Part shown: positions 38,693 to 50,100 of the stretch, piece after piece
How positions within the stretch are numbered: position 1 is the stretch's first letter
Layout of the letters: each line of letters starts with the position of its first letter
Assembly: GCA_949128115.1 (NCBI GenBank)
Contig: OX421962.1
Coordinates: 98,858,836 to 98,922,835 of the forward strand
DNA from: Anaspis maculata
Taxonomy: Eukaryota > Arthropoda > Insecta > Coleoptera > Scraptiidae
Direction: 5' to 3'
DNA: 64,000 nucleotides
Program-made: the position numbers and the translations under genes
The notes under the pieces: generated by a model
Told to the model about the DNA's origin: nothing
What the model saw: the letters and a program-made list of their open reading frames with translations, nothing else
Database searches by the model: none

Positions 38693-39441
38693 GCCGAGCC
38701 GTGGCTTTGCGGCCGTTTTCAAAAATCGATAACAATTGACCTAACGGTCGGATCGAAGTGGGGTTTTTGTCAAAAGAAAGTTCAAATTGTTTTCTAAATA
38801 TAATGCCGTACATGCAGTGATGTATTTCATTAAGAAATTGTAGTTGCCTGCATATCGCAACTTTCTACATCTTACCGCGAATGCCAGCACTTGATCGGCG
38901 AAGCCGCCCTACACCAAAATGTTATTTTTGTAATTGTTCATGATTATTTCGGCAAAATTTTTCTTGATTCGCGTACCAAGGCCATGAGCTACCCATTCGA
39001 GTTGAAATATTTTCTGTATTGAATTTCGTTTTGTTCGGAGGAAAGGATATCAAGCACCAGCAAGCAACGAATAAATCATTTGCGGCCGAGCCGTAGTTTC
39101 GGAGTCATGTTCAAAAATTAATAACTACTAATCGGCACCTCGCACCGATGTGAAATTTTCAATAAAATAAAGTTCAAATCATCCTCTAAATATAACTCCG
39201 CATATGTATTATGGTAAAATGATAAGATCGAATACTTCCTCGCATGTGAGAACTTTCGAGATCAGGCCGGCTTCTGAAATGCAGCATTCAACGGCGATGC
39301 CGCGTCACACTAAATTGTTATTATTGTCATTGTTTATTATTATTTCGTCAAGATTTTTCTTGGTTCGGGATACAAGGTCATGAGCTACCTAATGGAGTAA
39401 AAATTTTTCGCAAAAACCTTTTCGTCTAGGACTAGATGCGG
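38693..39441. repeat. Diverged two-copy tandem repeat, ~392-bp period
   Basis: GCCGAGCCGT at 38693 and again at 39085. Both copies continue with GTTCAAAT.(G/A)T..TCTAAATATAA, TTATTTCG.CAA.ATTTTTCTTG and AAGG(C/T)CATGAGCTACC. The second copy runs into the (GGAC)n tract. Confidence 0.7.
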
Positions 39442-39489
39442 GGACGGACGGACGGACGGACGGACGGACGGACGGACGGACGGACGGAC
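39442..39489. repeat. (GGAC)n microsatellite
   Basis: About twelve uninterrupted GGAC units. Confidence 0.95.
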
Positions 39490-39907
39490 AAAGCGAGGAC
39501 AAAAGCGCCTTCCCGTTTGGAGAAGTGCGCTAAAAAGTGCAAAACCGGTCCACATTATTCAATCCAAATTTTTTCTGAGCGCAGTTTTGAAAAGCACATA
39601 CCTATCAATATCTCTAAACGGTAACACCAACCCAATGATATTGTTCAACCACATCGAGCCTTTCTGGGTTAACGAGGTGTTACGAGACCACCGTATTATC
39701 AAATTAACGGCAGATTTCATGATCAAAACTGCAACAGATCTAAGGCAGAACAGATTTTTTCTTTACGTCTGCTCGTTTCCGATATAAATTTCAAAAAATT
39801 TCAATTAAGCACCCTGTAAAAGTATTTTATACAATCCTATTGAAAAATGCACGCATTATCACGCGCATACATGCCTACATTTTCCAATAAGACTGGATAA
39901 AGCATAG

Positions 39908-40031
39908 TATTCTACTCGCGGGTAATGGCTATTACTCATTCGGATGCTTAACGACACTCGCCAAGGCTCGTGTCGGCAAACCGCATCCTCATGAATAAGA
40001 AGCATTCATTACCCGCTTGTTGAATAATATA
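39908..40031. repeat. GC-rich stepped hairpin, copy 2
   Basis: Outer arms GCGGGTAATG/CATTACCCGC, middle GGATGC/GCATCC, core CGACACTCGCC…GGCTCGTGTCG. Flanked by AGCATAGTATT on the left and AATAATATACTATT on the right, like the hairpin at 12848. Confidence 0.65.
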
Positions 40032-40228
40032 CTATTGCTGAATAAGACTAATGCAGTAGTTGTTTTACAGTTGTGACATAGTGCTCATTCTTCTCAAATT
40101 TGAATGCAGTACATAAGCACTGTGAGAATCAGCGTGAAAAAATGTGGTAGTACAAAACAAAATTGCAAAATTCACAACTTTAAAATAACCCGAGGGGGTA
40201 AGCCACTGACGAAATTTTTGTACACCGA

Positions 40229-40352
40229 TTTCCAATGATTTTTTAAATGATTTCCATTGATTCCCAAATATTTCCAATGGTTTCCAATGATTTCCAGATG
40301 GTTTCCAAATGATTTTCAGTGATTTTCAAATGATTTTCAATGATTCCCATGA
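40229..40352. repeat. Minisatellite of GATTTCCAATG-like units
   Basis: About ten imperfect 10-13-base units (TTTCCAATGAT, TTCCCAAAT, TTTCAAATGAT…) in direct order. Confidence 0.75.
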
Positions 40353-40725
40353 AAGTGTACACCAGAATTCCAAGGTGGTTTACTTCTCGAGAAAACCGCA
40401 CTATACGATCAAAATTCGAAAATGGTTTAGAGATATTATTGATATCTGCTTCTCAAAACTGCACTCAGGAAAAATATGAGATTCTTTCACGTAAAAGTGG
40501 GGCATTGAATAATGTGGACTGGTTTTGCACTTCTTCTGTTTCCACCCTGTATAGTCAACTCAACGTCGTTGAACCTCTGTACCATCCAAGTATCTTACAG
40601 CCAAAAAAACATGCTGTCCAGCATGACCACGATTTCCAAAATCGGTCCATTTTCCCCCAAGATATCCACTTTTGAAGTGAGGCAAAGTTTTCGAGTTAAT
40701 TACTTCAATTGTTGCCAGTTTAGTT

Positions 40726-41749
40726 GAGTGTGCTACAAATTGTGTAGGTACGTAGATGTTCACCTATTTTAATACAGCTGATCTGTGCCATAGAATGGAG
40801 AGCAAGTTTACTACGACTATACGTTGAATAGTAAATTTACAAATATGTATTGGGCTAATTCTCGGGCTAATTTTTACTCCTAATTTCCAAATTAATTGAC
40901 CACTCAGAACTCTAATTCGCCTTGGATCAACTTTTTCTTGCTTCATTGTTGCTGTCAACCCCTAGTCTTGCTCCCTTCCCCTAAATTACTACTTTTCGCA
41001 TTCCTTTTCAGTTTCTTACCTGCTTGGCACATCTACTTTGATCTGTGCAGGGTAGGTACTCTATTTCTCTTTATTTTCTGGTAATTTTCACACATTTTTA
41101 CTTTTTTCTATTTCCAGTCCAGGTCTTCAAATTTCTCACTCACCTAGCACCATGATGCGGTCCTTATATGGCCTTGCGTTTTCATTTATTTTCTTACTGA
41201 TTTCGCCCTTTATTCTGTTTTTTTTTTTTAATTTTTCACCCGCTCAGCATCCCAATTCACTTTGTGGTCCCGTAATTTTATCATTGGAACTTGAAGGTTC
41301 AAGTTTGAAAACATCTCTATTCCAAGATAACCCATCCTGCTTGATGTGTTGGATGGTTAGATAGCGTCCTTATTTTCAATTTCCTGACTATATGAGCCAA
41401 GCAAAAGAGAGAACACTTGGAGAACAGTAAAATCACCGTCACTTAATTTCTATATAAACTTGTTCAATCAGAATGACGTATCCATTGAAATTCCATTGCC
41501 ATGGATAGACTCGCTGTTATCATACGATAGTCAAAAAACAAAAATCCCAAACTTGTTTTATCAGCCGGAGTCCCAGGAGAGAACCGGAAATTTCAACCAA
41601 AAATAACCAGAGATAGCTACTGGGCCATGCACTGATTGCATAGCACGTCCCTGCACACCCCTGTGACCTATCCCAACGACATTACTCATGAATAATTTCA
41701 CAGCTTTTTCCATTTGAAGAAATGTGTTATGTTGCCATGTCATCATCGC
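40726..41749. other. Non-coding stretch, no gene seen
   Basis: T/C-rich on the plus strand around 40930-41260. ORFs there are hydrophobic by composition only and show no family signal. Confidence 0.35.
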
Positions 41750-42342
41750 AGGCGTAAGTGAAAATTTTCTAGACTATGCAGCGAAAATAGCAAAACGTGA
41801 GTCTCCCTGGAGCGAAAATTTGTTGTGGTCTGTGGTCGATAAGCGGGACATCCTCTGTACCTACTGGTGGCGGCTCCTCGCTAATGTTACTAGGTGAGTG
41901 GTGGTCTATGAATAAAATGATGCCCAAGCGGCGCGGCACTACTGAAGAAAATGGAATGAATATTCCTACTGTCTTGTGGCGCCCCAGTGAGGTTGAGAAA
42001 ATTCCTCAGATGGACAATGATTCATGGAGTTGGATTGAACGAGTTGAGACACGTGCGTGAGTGCACGCTTTGAAGATGATATAATATAAAGCTGGAGCAG
42101 GTAGTAAGGTACCAACTACGCAGTCATTTTTATCCCATTTCCTATATTACTGCCGCACTTGGCTTGGCTGCTTGGGCATCATTTCTTCAGTGACCACCGC
42201 TCACCTAACAAACAGCATTAGCGAGGATTCGCCATAACTAGTGGAGACGATGTCCTCTCTGACAACCGCAACAAATTTCACTTCCGGGAGCCTCACGTTT
42301 TCTTATTGACGCTGCGTAGTGTACGAAATTTTCAGTTGCGCA
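41750..42342. mobile_element. Foldback element, ~590 bp
   Basis: Left arm 41750-41945 and right arm 42155-42342 share CAAAATTT-type words, AAAACGTGAG, CCCGGGAG/CTCCCTGG-like segment, AACAAATTT and GATGCCCAAGC/GCTTGGGCATC. Non-coding. Confidence 0.65.
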
Positions 42343-42399
42343 TCCAAGACTTGCTCTGATAAGGGAAGCTGTGGAGCTGATTAGAATATGTAGGTACCT

Positions 42400-43544
42400 A
42401 TACAGGGTGTCCCACGAAGTAACCGACATAGTTCAAGGGTAGATGTACTTTCTCGAGGCAAATCAGAATCTGCCTTCGAAATTTTCCTGACGTCCTCCGT
42501 TTTCGATATACAGGGTGATTTGTGTTCAACCGAAAAGTTTGATTGGCCATATCTCAGGAATGCACCAATAGAATCTATTGAAATTTTGCAGGTATACTCT
42601 AGAACCAAGAGCCTTTGTAGCGCCCTATTCACTTATAAAATTTATACAGGACCGTACCCAAAATTTTGTTTTTCGAGTTTCTGTTGAAAAAGTCATCCTG
42701 TATAGATTTTTTTCAAAATCTGATGTCATATTCGGAAACAACATAAGAAATGCTACAAAATGCGATTCCCAAATTGTTTGGCACTAATTTAGCTGATCCG
42801 AAAAAAATTAATACCAAAAATTTTTCAAGAATATTTTTTTAAATTTAAATTTAAATAAGTGAAACGCTATTCCAGATGGTCAAACAAAGTCACTATTTCA
42901 ATTGTGGTGCTCTAACCAACCAAAAATAATTTCAGGAGAATTTTCTTGAAACATAAATTTGGTACCTCAGATTCCTACCAAAATTCATGTTTCCAGAAAA
43001 TCTCCTGAAATTATCCTTAGTTTGATAGAACATCAAAATTGAAATTGTGACTTTGTTTGACCACCTGGAATAGCGTTTGAGTGATTTGAATCAAATTTTA
43101 AAAAATATTCCTGAAAAATTTCGGGTATTAATTTTTTTCGGATCAGCTAAATTAGTGCCAAACAATTTAGGAATCGCATTTTGTAGCATTTTTTATGCAG
43201 TTTCCGAATATGACATCAGATTTTGAAAAAAAAATCTATACAGGATGACTTTTTCAACAGAAACTCGAAAAACAAAATTTTGAGTACGGTCCTGTATTAA
43301 TTTTATAAGTGAACAGGGCGCTACAAAGGCTCTTGGTTTTAGAATATACCTGCAAAATTTTAATAGATTCTATTGATGTATTCCTGAGATATGGCCAATC
43401 AAACTTTTCGGTTGAACACATAAATCACCCTGTATATCGGAAACGGGGGACGTCAAGAGAATTTCGAAGGCAGATTCTGATTTGCCTCGAGAAAGTACAT
43501 CTACCCTTGAACTATGTCGGTTACTTCGTGGGACACCCTGTATA
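42400..43544. mobile_element. 1.15-kb foldback with TATACAGGGTGTCCCAC ends
   Basis: Arms of ~570 bp meet almost without a loop near 42975. Shared landmarks: AAGTAACCGACATAGTTCAA, CAAATCAGAATCTGCCTTCG, CTTTTCGGTTGAACAC and TTTAGCTGATCCGAAAAAAA. High arm similarity suggests a recent origin. Non-coding; it ends ~600 bp from the cadherin-2 stop. Confidence 0.9.
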
Positions 43545-43547
43545 TCT

Positions 43548-44142
43548 AGTATTACAACTTTTTAGCTTGCCGTTAATCGTCTCCAGGAACCTGTTTTTTC
43601 CTGGGGGTATTTGTATTATTGCATCCTAAAGTAAGGACAATATTTTAGTTGTATAGAAACAGCAACTGTACATAAAGATATTTATTTCGTATATACAAAT
43701 GTATACAATTTTATTTGTCAATCATTACGGTAAAAAAATAAATAAGATAAAAAACGAACAATTATCTAAGGTGACGGTAATTATTATCTAAAGAAAACTT
43801 CCTCTTTAAAAAACTGATATGGCCATCAATTTAGATTCCTAGTAAACAAAAATTGTCTAAAACGAACTACTTATAATAAAATCATAAGAATTAAGATATA
43901 AAAATAAAACTTATTTCTACGCAATTCAGTAATAAAAAATATATCGTGTGTTGACATATTACCTAAAATTATCATTTAATAGAATATCACTTTTTCTACA
44001 GTAGAAAAACCCCCAAATTTACAGATTTCGAAAGAGCTGCCTCAGTACAATTTACCAAAAACTAAAAAAGAAAAACGAACTGCTCTTCCACAAATCACTA
44101 TTGTCACAATATCCTATAAGTCTCCGTCGTGGCGAAAAGCAT
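43548..44142 (-). other. Probable 3' UTR and downstream region of cadherin 2
   Basis: Non-coding, AT-rich. The minus strand has AATAAA at 43686-43681, 457 bases past the stop codon, a plausible poly(A) signal; another lies about 30 bases further on. Confidence 0.5.
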
Positions 44143-47100
44143 TCAAATCAGTTCTGCGACGTACTCTGGCTGTCCATCGTGGTTTATCGTCAATTCCGAT
44201 CCTTTGAACCTCGTCCTGTACGAGTCGTAATCGTTGTTGAGCTTGTCCGGAACTTGGAACGTCGAACCTTGGAAACCCATGGCAGCTTCGTAATACTGAA
44301 AGTTTCAAGCAAATTAATAAATGGAATTTGGACTCGAATAAATTTATTTTCGAATAATAAAAAGTTCATTTACATTTGGGGCTCCTCTGAGTGAACTATG
44401 GGTGCTGTCACTCTGGTGCGGTAGCCCTGACAGCGTGGCGTAATCCGCCAAGTCATCGGCTAGGGACATCGTAGCCATGTGCGCTGATCCTCTTCTATTC
44501 GGATGCTGGATGGTAGCGTACGTGTTGTCATCGGGGATCAAATCGTCGCTGTTTCTTCTGCCTAACGGATTCTGCTCGGGCTCGTTGAACACTTGCATCG
44601 TCAGTTCTTGTTCCTCGTATATCTTGAGCTTCTGTTCGATCCACAACGGATTTTCTGTTGTGTTCAAATCGTCAATGATCGCTTTCTTGATCAGAGCATC
44701 CTTTTTCTTCAAATCCGTCGGCGAGATGACCCAATGTCTAAGGCAACAGCAGACTATGATAAAAGTGATAATTCCGACGACGAGAACTATAATCAACGCG
44801 ATCAGAGCTGCCAGAGCTGGATCGAACGAGTCCTCTTTTTCTATAACGAAAGCCGGGACTACGTTTTCGATCGCGAATCCAGCGTAGTAATCTTTGAGGA
44901 AATCGTATTTGGAATCGATAATTTTCAAGACGTCTGGAACTGGGAGTATGTTTTGAGACGCTCGGTCTACGACCAAGATGTACATATCAGACCATTCTTC
45001 GTTTTTATAGCCACTATCGTCAGTGTGGTACCTAATATCATCTATGATAACTAAGCTCTGAGTAGCGTTGCTCAGTTCAGCCACGATTTCATCTCTTTCG
45101 CGTCTTACTTCATCCGTAGGTCTTGAGAGAATCACTCTGATTAATTGCTCAGGTTCGAATATCCAGACGTGGACTTGACTGTACGCTTCGCGTTCCGGAT
45201 AGGCGTTTTCTCTCGCAATTATGTCGATGATAAACCGATGCTGATTGTTCTCAGCTAAGTAAGTGGCAGTCGAAATCATGCCTTTTTCAGTTATGTTGAA
45301 CGGCGACGGGATTATCGACCCCGAGCTTTTATTCGAACCATACTTGAACAAATTCGATGCTTTGATGTAGTAAGTTAACGTTCCATTCGCGCCCAAATCA
45401 GGATCGAATGCGGTGACATTTATTACGAAGTCATTGATATTCGCCATAGCATTCACTGCTGCGTAATACGCCGCTTGTTCGAAAATCGGCGGGTTGTCAT
45501 TGATATCGGTAACGGTGACCCAAACCTTAGCTATGCTGCTGTCGTGCATCACTTCTTCTTCATCCATCTTCTGCTTATCCTCAAACGTGAAGTAAAAATC
45601 GGGATCATTGTTCGCCAAAATAAACAAGTTGTATTCATCCTTCTCTTCGCGATCGAAAGACTTGTTCGTGTACAAACTGCCATCGGATCTGTCCAAATAG
45701 AAAGCTCCGTCTTCGTTTCCAGCCAAAATGTAGTAGTAAACCCTAGCGTGGTTGCCTTCGTCTTTATCTAAAGCTCTGACCTGTCCAATTCGCATGTCGC
45801 GTCTTTCGTTTTCGGTCACGTAGAAGTGGTAAGGATTGGCGCTTTTAGAGTCGGAGAATTCCGGGCGATTATCGTTGATGTCCACCAAAAGAATGGTCAG
45901 ATAGCGCAAAGTTTCGAACCATTTCGGATAACCATGATCTCTGGCTACCAAAACCAGTTCGTACTTGGACTGGACTTCTCGGTCCAAGAACATGCGAGCG
46001 CGTAGCTCGCCGGTGTTGGCGTCTATCACGAACTCGTTGGTTTGCTGGACGTCCTGCCCGTCGACTTTAAAGTGGTAAGTGATCTTCCCGTTTTCGTTTT
46101 CGTCCTTATCCGTTGCTTTGACCGTCATCACCAAGTAGTTCTCTGTTGCTGCGTTCTGAAAGCAATTACAAAATTATTAGTCTTTTTGATGTCGAAGAGA
46201 GTAAAATAGCGGTAGCTACCTCAGTGACTTCTACTGTAGCGTTGGGCAAGAGCGGCATGATGAAGACGGGTTTGTGTTCGTTGACGTTCAACACTTGAAC
46301 GTTGATTTTGGCTCTGTCGTAGAGTTGACCGTTTCCGGCACCGTCTCTCGCTTCGATTGTCAGTCTGAAGTCGCGGTTTTGGCCCAGGAGCGACTTGTGA
46401 GGGTACAGAATGCCGGTTTCGACTCCCAAAAGAAATATATCTGAAACAAGGAATTCGTTCAAAGGTTTTGTTTACGTCTTTCACCTTTTGTTCAACAGCA
46501 ATCAACAAACATTATTAGACCAGGGCCGCTATTCTTGAATCGTGTGAGAAAAGTCCCTGGGAGTAAAATACATTCCGCAGTACACTGATGTAGCGAATGT
46601 TGCCTGAAATCGTGATTTTTAGGCAACTTTCGCTACAGAAGTGTAGTACGGATTATATAAAACACACGATTCAAGCATAGCGGCCCATGAGGCTGATCTG
46701 ACATTTCGTTTCACCGAAAATTGTCAAGCGAGATCAATGCGAATGACAGTGCCTTGTTGAGTTCAGTTGAGAGCCCCATCACCGTTACACACCCCCCGTG
46801 AAAAGTGGTACCCTTGAAGTGCATAAACACAGCATTAGAACCTATTCAAAAGGAAGGTGAGGAATTCAGAAGGGGAACTAAATATTCACTTTCTACTCTA
46901 AATTCGCACCTTGTCTGTTAGACTGAACTGAAATCCCTAGCGCCTAAACCTGGCGTTGACTCTCAGGAAAAATAAGTACATGTAAATGCTACTGTCGCGA
47001 CCTCCCAGTTTGCTCGCTCTCTATGGATTATACAGGATGGTCCAGGTTTCAACGAAGGAAGTTTCACGATACAGCGTTAAAAATAATAGGACTTTCTTTG

Positions 47101-50100
47101 AGGCCGTCAAAGCGTTGAATGAAGAATTACATAAAGAGGCGGTATCGCAGCCTTTTGGTATTGGCCGGAATACCACAAGCAGTGGTATTCAAGCAACTTG
47201 CAACTTGCAACAAGCAACTTTTGAAACCAGTTTTGCATCCGATCGTTTTCTAATATAAATAGTGAAGTCTAGGATCGTCGCCGAGAGTACCTAGCGGCCG
47301 CGTTTAACGCCTGTCTGAAAATGTTGTGCAATGTGCTTGTTGTGTTGAGCTGATCCGTTTTGTTGATGAGAAACTCCCATAGACCGGCACCTCAAAGCGT
47401 CGGCAGAGCATCCGTATGGCCTTGGCGCCCGTGTAAATACATTCTACCTTCTCCGCTGGAGCTGGCCGGACCACTCGGCGGGCACACGAGCCGACGCAAA
47501 AGGGAGTTCGTAGGGAGGCGGGCAAGCCGGTTGGAGCAACAGAGCGGAGACGCAGGAGACTTCAGCAGCACACGTCAGCCGCAGGGAAGTCCTTTTGATC
47601 TATTCTCTTCGGTAGAGAGCTGGACACGAGCTAGATACGGCATATTCATGCATCCATGTAAATGTCGATTTTTCGGTGGCCGTATGCCTCCGTTTCCACT
47701 GGGAGGGCCGTCCGCTCTCCCCAGTTAGTTATTGAGTTGAGATTCCTTCAGCTCAGCAAGAAAAGTTAGTTAACAATTTATTGTTTGCTGGGTGCTCGTT
47801 TGTGGCAGTGACTTTTGGATTACCTGTTTCCGTTGATCTCAGGTTGGTGGCTACATTTGCCATTTCCTTTGTATAAGATAAGCTGTTGAATTTCGAACAG
47901 GGGATTGGTTGGGATTTGTTGCTTGACCAAAACTAATTTGTTGCCTGTTCATTTGTTAAATTTGGCTTTACTTGAACATTCGAACTACTTGGTTGAGCAA
48001 AAATGTAAAAGCTGTATTATACCACACAATTTCTTGAACAATCTGTCAGTTAGACGATCAAGTTCATTGTTTTTGACAAAATTTTGGGAAATTGTATAAG
48101 AAATTGTGTAGTGTAATACAGCTTTTACATTTTTTCTAAACCAAGTTGTTCGGATGTTCGAGTGAAATTGAATTGAACAAATGAACAGGCAACAACTTAG
48201 ATTTGGTCAAGCAACAAATCCCAACCAATCCCCTGTCTGAAATTCAGCAGCAAGGTACATGTCACGGGAAATCACGTTCCCTCTTGTTTTTCAAGCTATC
48301 TAGCAATTTTTCCAGAGTTCTGCGATCAAGATAGCATAGCATAAGAGATGTAGGAACATTTTTGCCGAAATAAAGATTAGTCTGTGACTCTGACACCACC
48401 GTGTGTAACGTTGTGTAGAATTCAGGGATTTGAGCGTGATGTGTTATTGTTTTTTATTGGGTGTTTATGGGCGCATCGGGTACTAGCTCATTAGCGCCCT
48501 TGCGGTGTCTTCCTCAGTTCCACCCTTTTTCCCTTGACGTGACCGCTTGGTTAGTACACGTCAAAGTGCTTGAGAGCGCATAGAGAAAAGTCATCTGCCC
48601 CAGCGGAATTTGAACTCCGGACCTCTGGGTTTGAAGCCAGAGACGGAGCCCACAGAGCTCCGATGTGATGTGTTATTGTTGATATTTGAAACTATCTGGT
48701 CTTCCCACCTTCAAAAAAAATTGGTGGGCTCTCAGCTGAGATTAATTGAAGGGTTCGGGGTCTTTCCGACTCGCTGAGATGAAGGAATGAGCGGAGAGAA
48801 GTGAGCAAAATTGAACTGTACGTTTGGCACGAATTAAAAGGGGTTGATCTAGAAACCAGTTTTTTTCTCAAATGCATAACTACAATATGTTTTATCTATG
48901 CACCGTTATTAATACATTTTTGTCAAAATACTCCAGTGGCGTGAGATATTGAGGAGCTCCCCCTCATACTTATTAGGTCAAAAGATATTTTGAAAATCAT
49001 AATTTTTGATACTCGACGGTTCGGCAAAATGTGAAATAGCGAAAAAAATTGTCCACCAAATCTAACACCGTAGCTTGATTCTTTATTATTTTCTGATCCA
49101 GAAAAACCCAATTTCAAAATAATTCATCGGTGAATTTGTCCTGTGGGCAATTAATTCCAAATTTCATTTATCCCAGTGGGCTTTCTTAAGTTCATTTTTT
49201 GAGGCCCATCTGCAACGTTTAGTTAAAGTATAGTGATTAGTGCTGAATTGTTCCTTGGACCATGACGAACAAGTATCACTATGGTGGACATCTAAGATCT
49301 GCGACTGGGCAGCCGAAGGAGGGGAGGGGGCAGGGAACGTGCTGAAGAAGAAATAAAAAATGTTAACTCATGAACCAAAAAAGTTGGAATTATGAAATAT
49401 AGCATACGAGCTCGCTATTTTACGCCATTGATAACGCAGCAAACCATTTTTGAAAATACTGAACCGTTCCAGAGAGATCTCATTTAAAAAATTTTTCTGA
49501 AAATTTCACTGTTGAAAACATACAAAAAACTACACAATAATATTTTTGGCAGCTAGAGGTGTTGGAAATATATGCATATTGATGAAAATCCCTTGGTCTT
49601 CTATTTCAGGAAATAAGACCCCACTATTCACCTACCTACGTGACTTTTTCGGTCATTCTTGGCCATTGGTCTCCCCGAAGAGCTTTATTGTTATGTCTAT
49701 CAGGAATTTGTTTTTGATGGATCTTTTTGTGGAAAATGAGCACACTTTGGTTCAAATAACTCCCAACAAATAACCTTTCAACTCGTATCCAACAGTTTTG
49801 GTAGGTGACTTCAAAAACTAATACATTTGATGATAAAAGCCGTCCGTTGCCGGCTCATAATGAGCCATCATGTGGCACTGGTGTCTTGCGCAGAACCACG
49901 TGAGATACCAAAATGACAATTTTTCTCGCCAAAGCAGCCACTATGCCACTAACCTAAGCACTAACCTAACTTGAGTAAGTTGTACCTTTTTATCTTCCAA
50001 ATTCGTCAATAATTTGGTTTTCAATGATAACATTCTCAGAAGAAAAATACTTTTATCGAGATTTTTCTGAAACGGTTCAATATTTTTGAAAACGGTTTGC

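Larger units (their letters stand above)
37375..40725. mobile_element. Composite region bounded by inverted repeats
   Basis: 37375-37570 and 40535-40725 are reverse complements (landmarks CAACGTCGTTGA, GAAATCATGGTCATGCTGGA-like, CAGGGTGGAAACAGAA). A second inverted pair is 39515-39620 with 40430-40535 (GTGCAAAACC…CCACATTATTCAAT). Between them lie the 118-bp tandem array, both microsatellites, a 392-bp tandem duplication, a GC-rich hairpin and a minisatellite. It looks like a large non-autonomous element, or several nested ones, that accumulated simple repeats. No gene. Confidence 0.6.

Noticed and set aside
39442..39489. CRISPR-like or coding DGRT repeat
   Set aside because: Plain (GGAC)n microsatellite without spacers.
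47304..47728. GC-rich open frames as a host exon
   Set aside because: Open on both strands, no motif, no continuity with the cadherin frame.
48590..48664. A functional tRNA gene, perhaps tRNA-Sec
   Set aside because: It has no long variable arm or sound acceptor stem, and it is the head of a SINE with TSDs.
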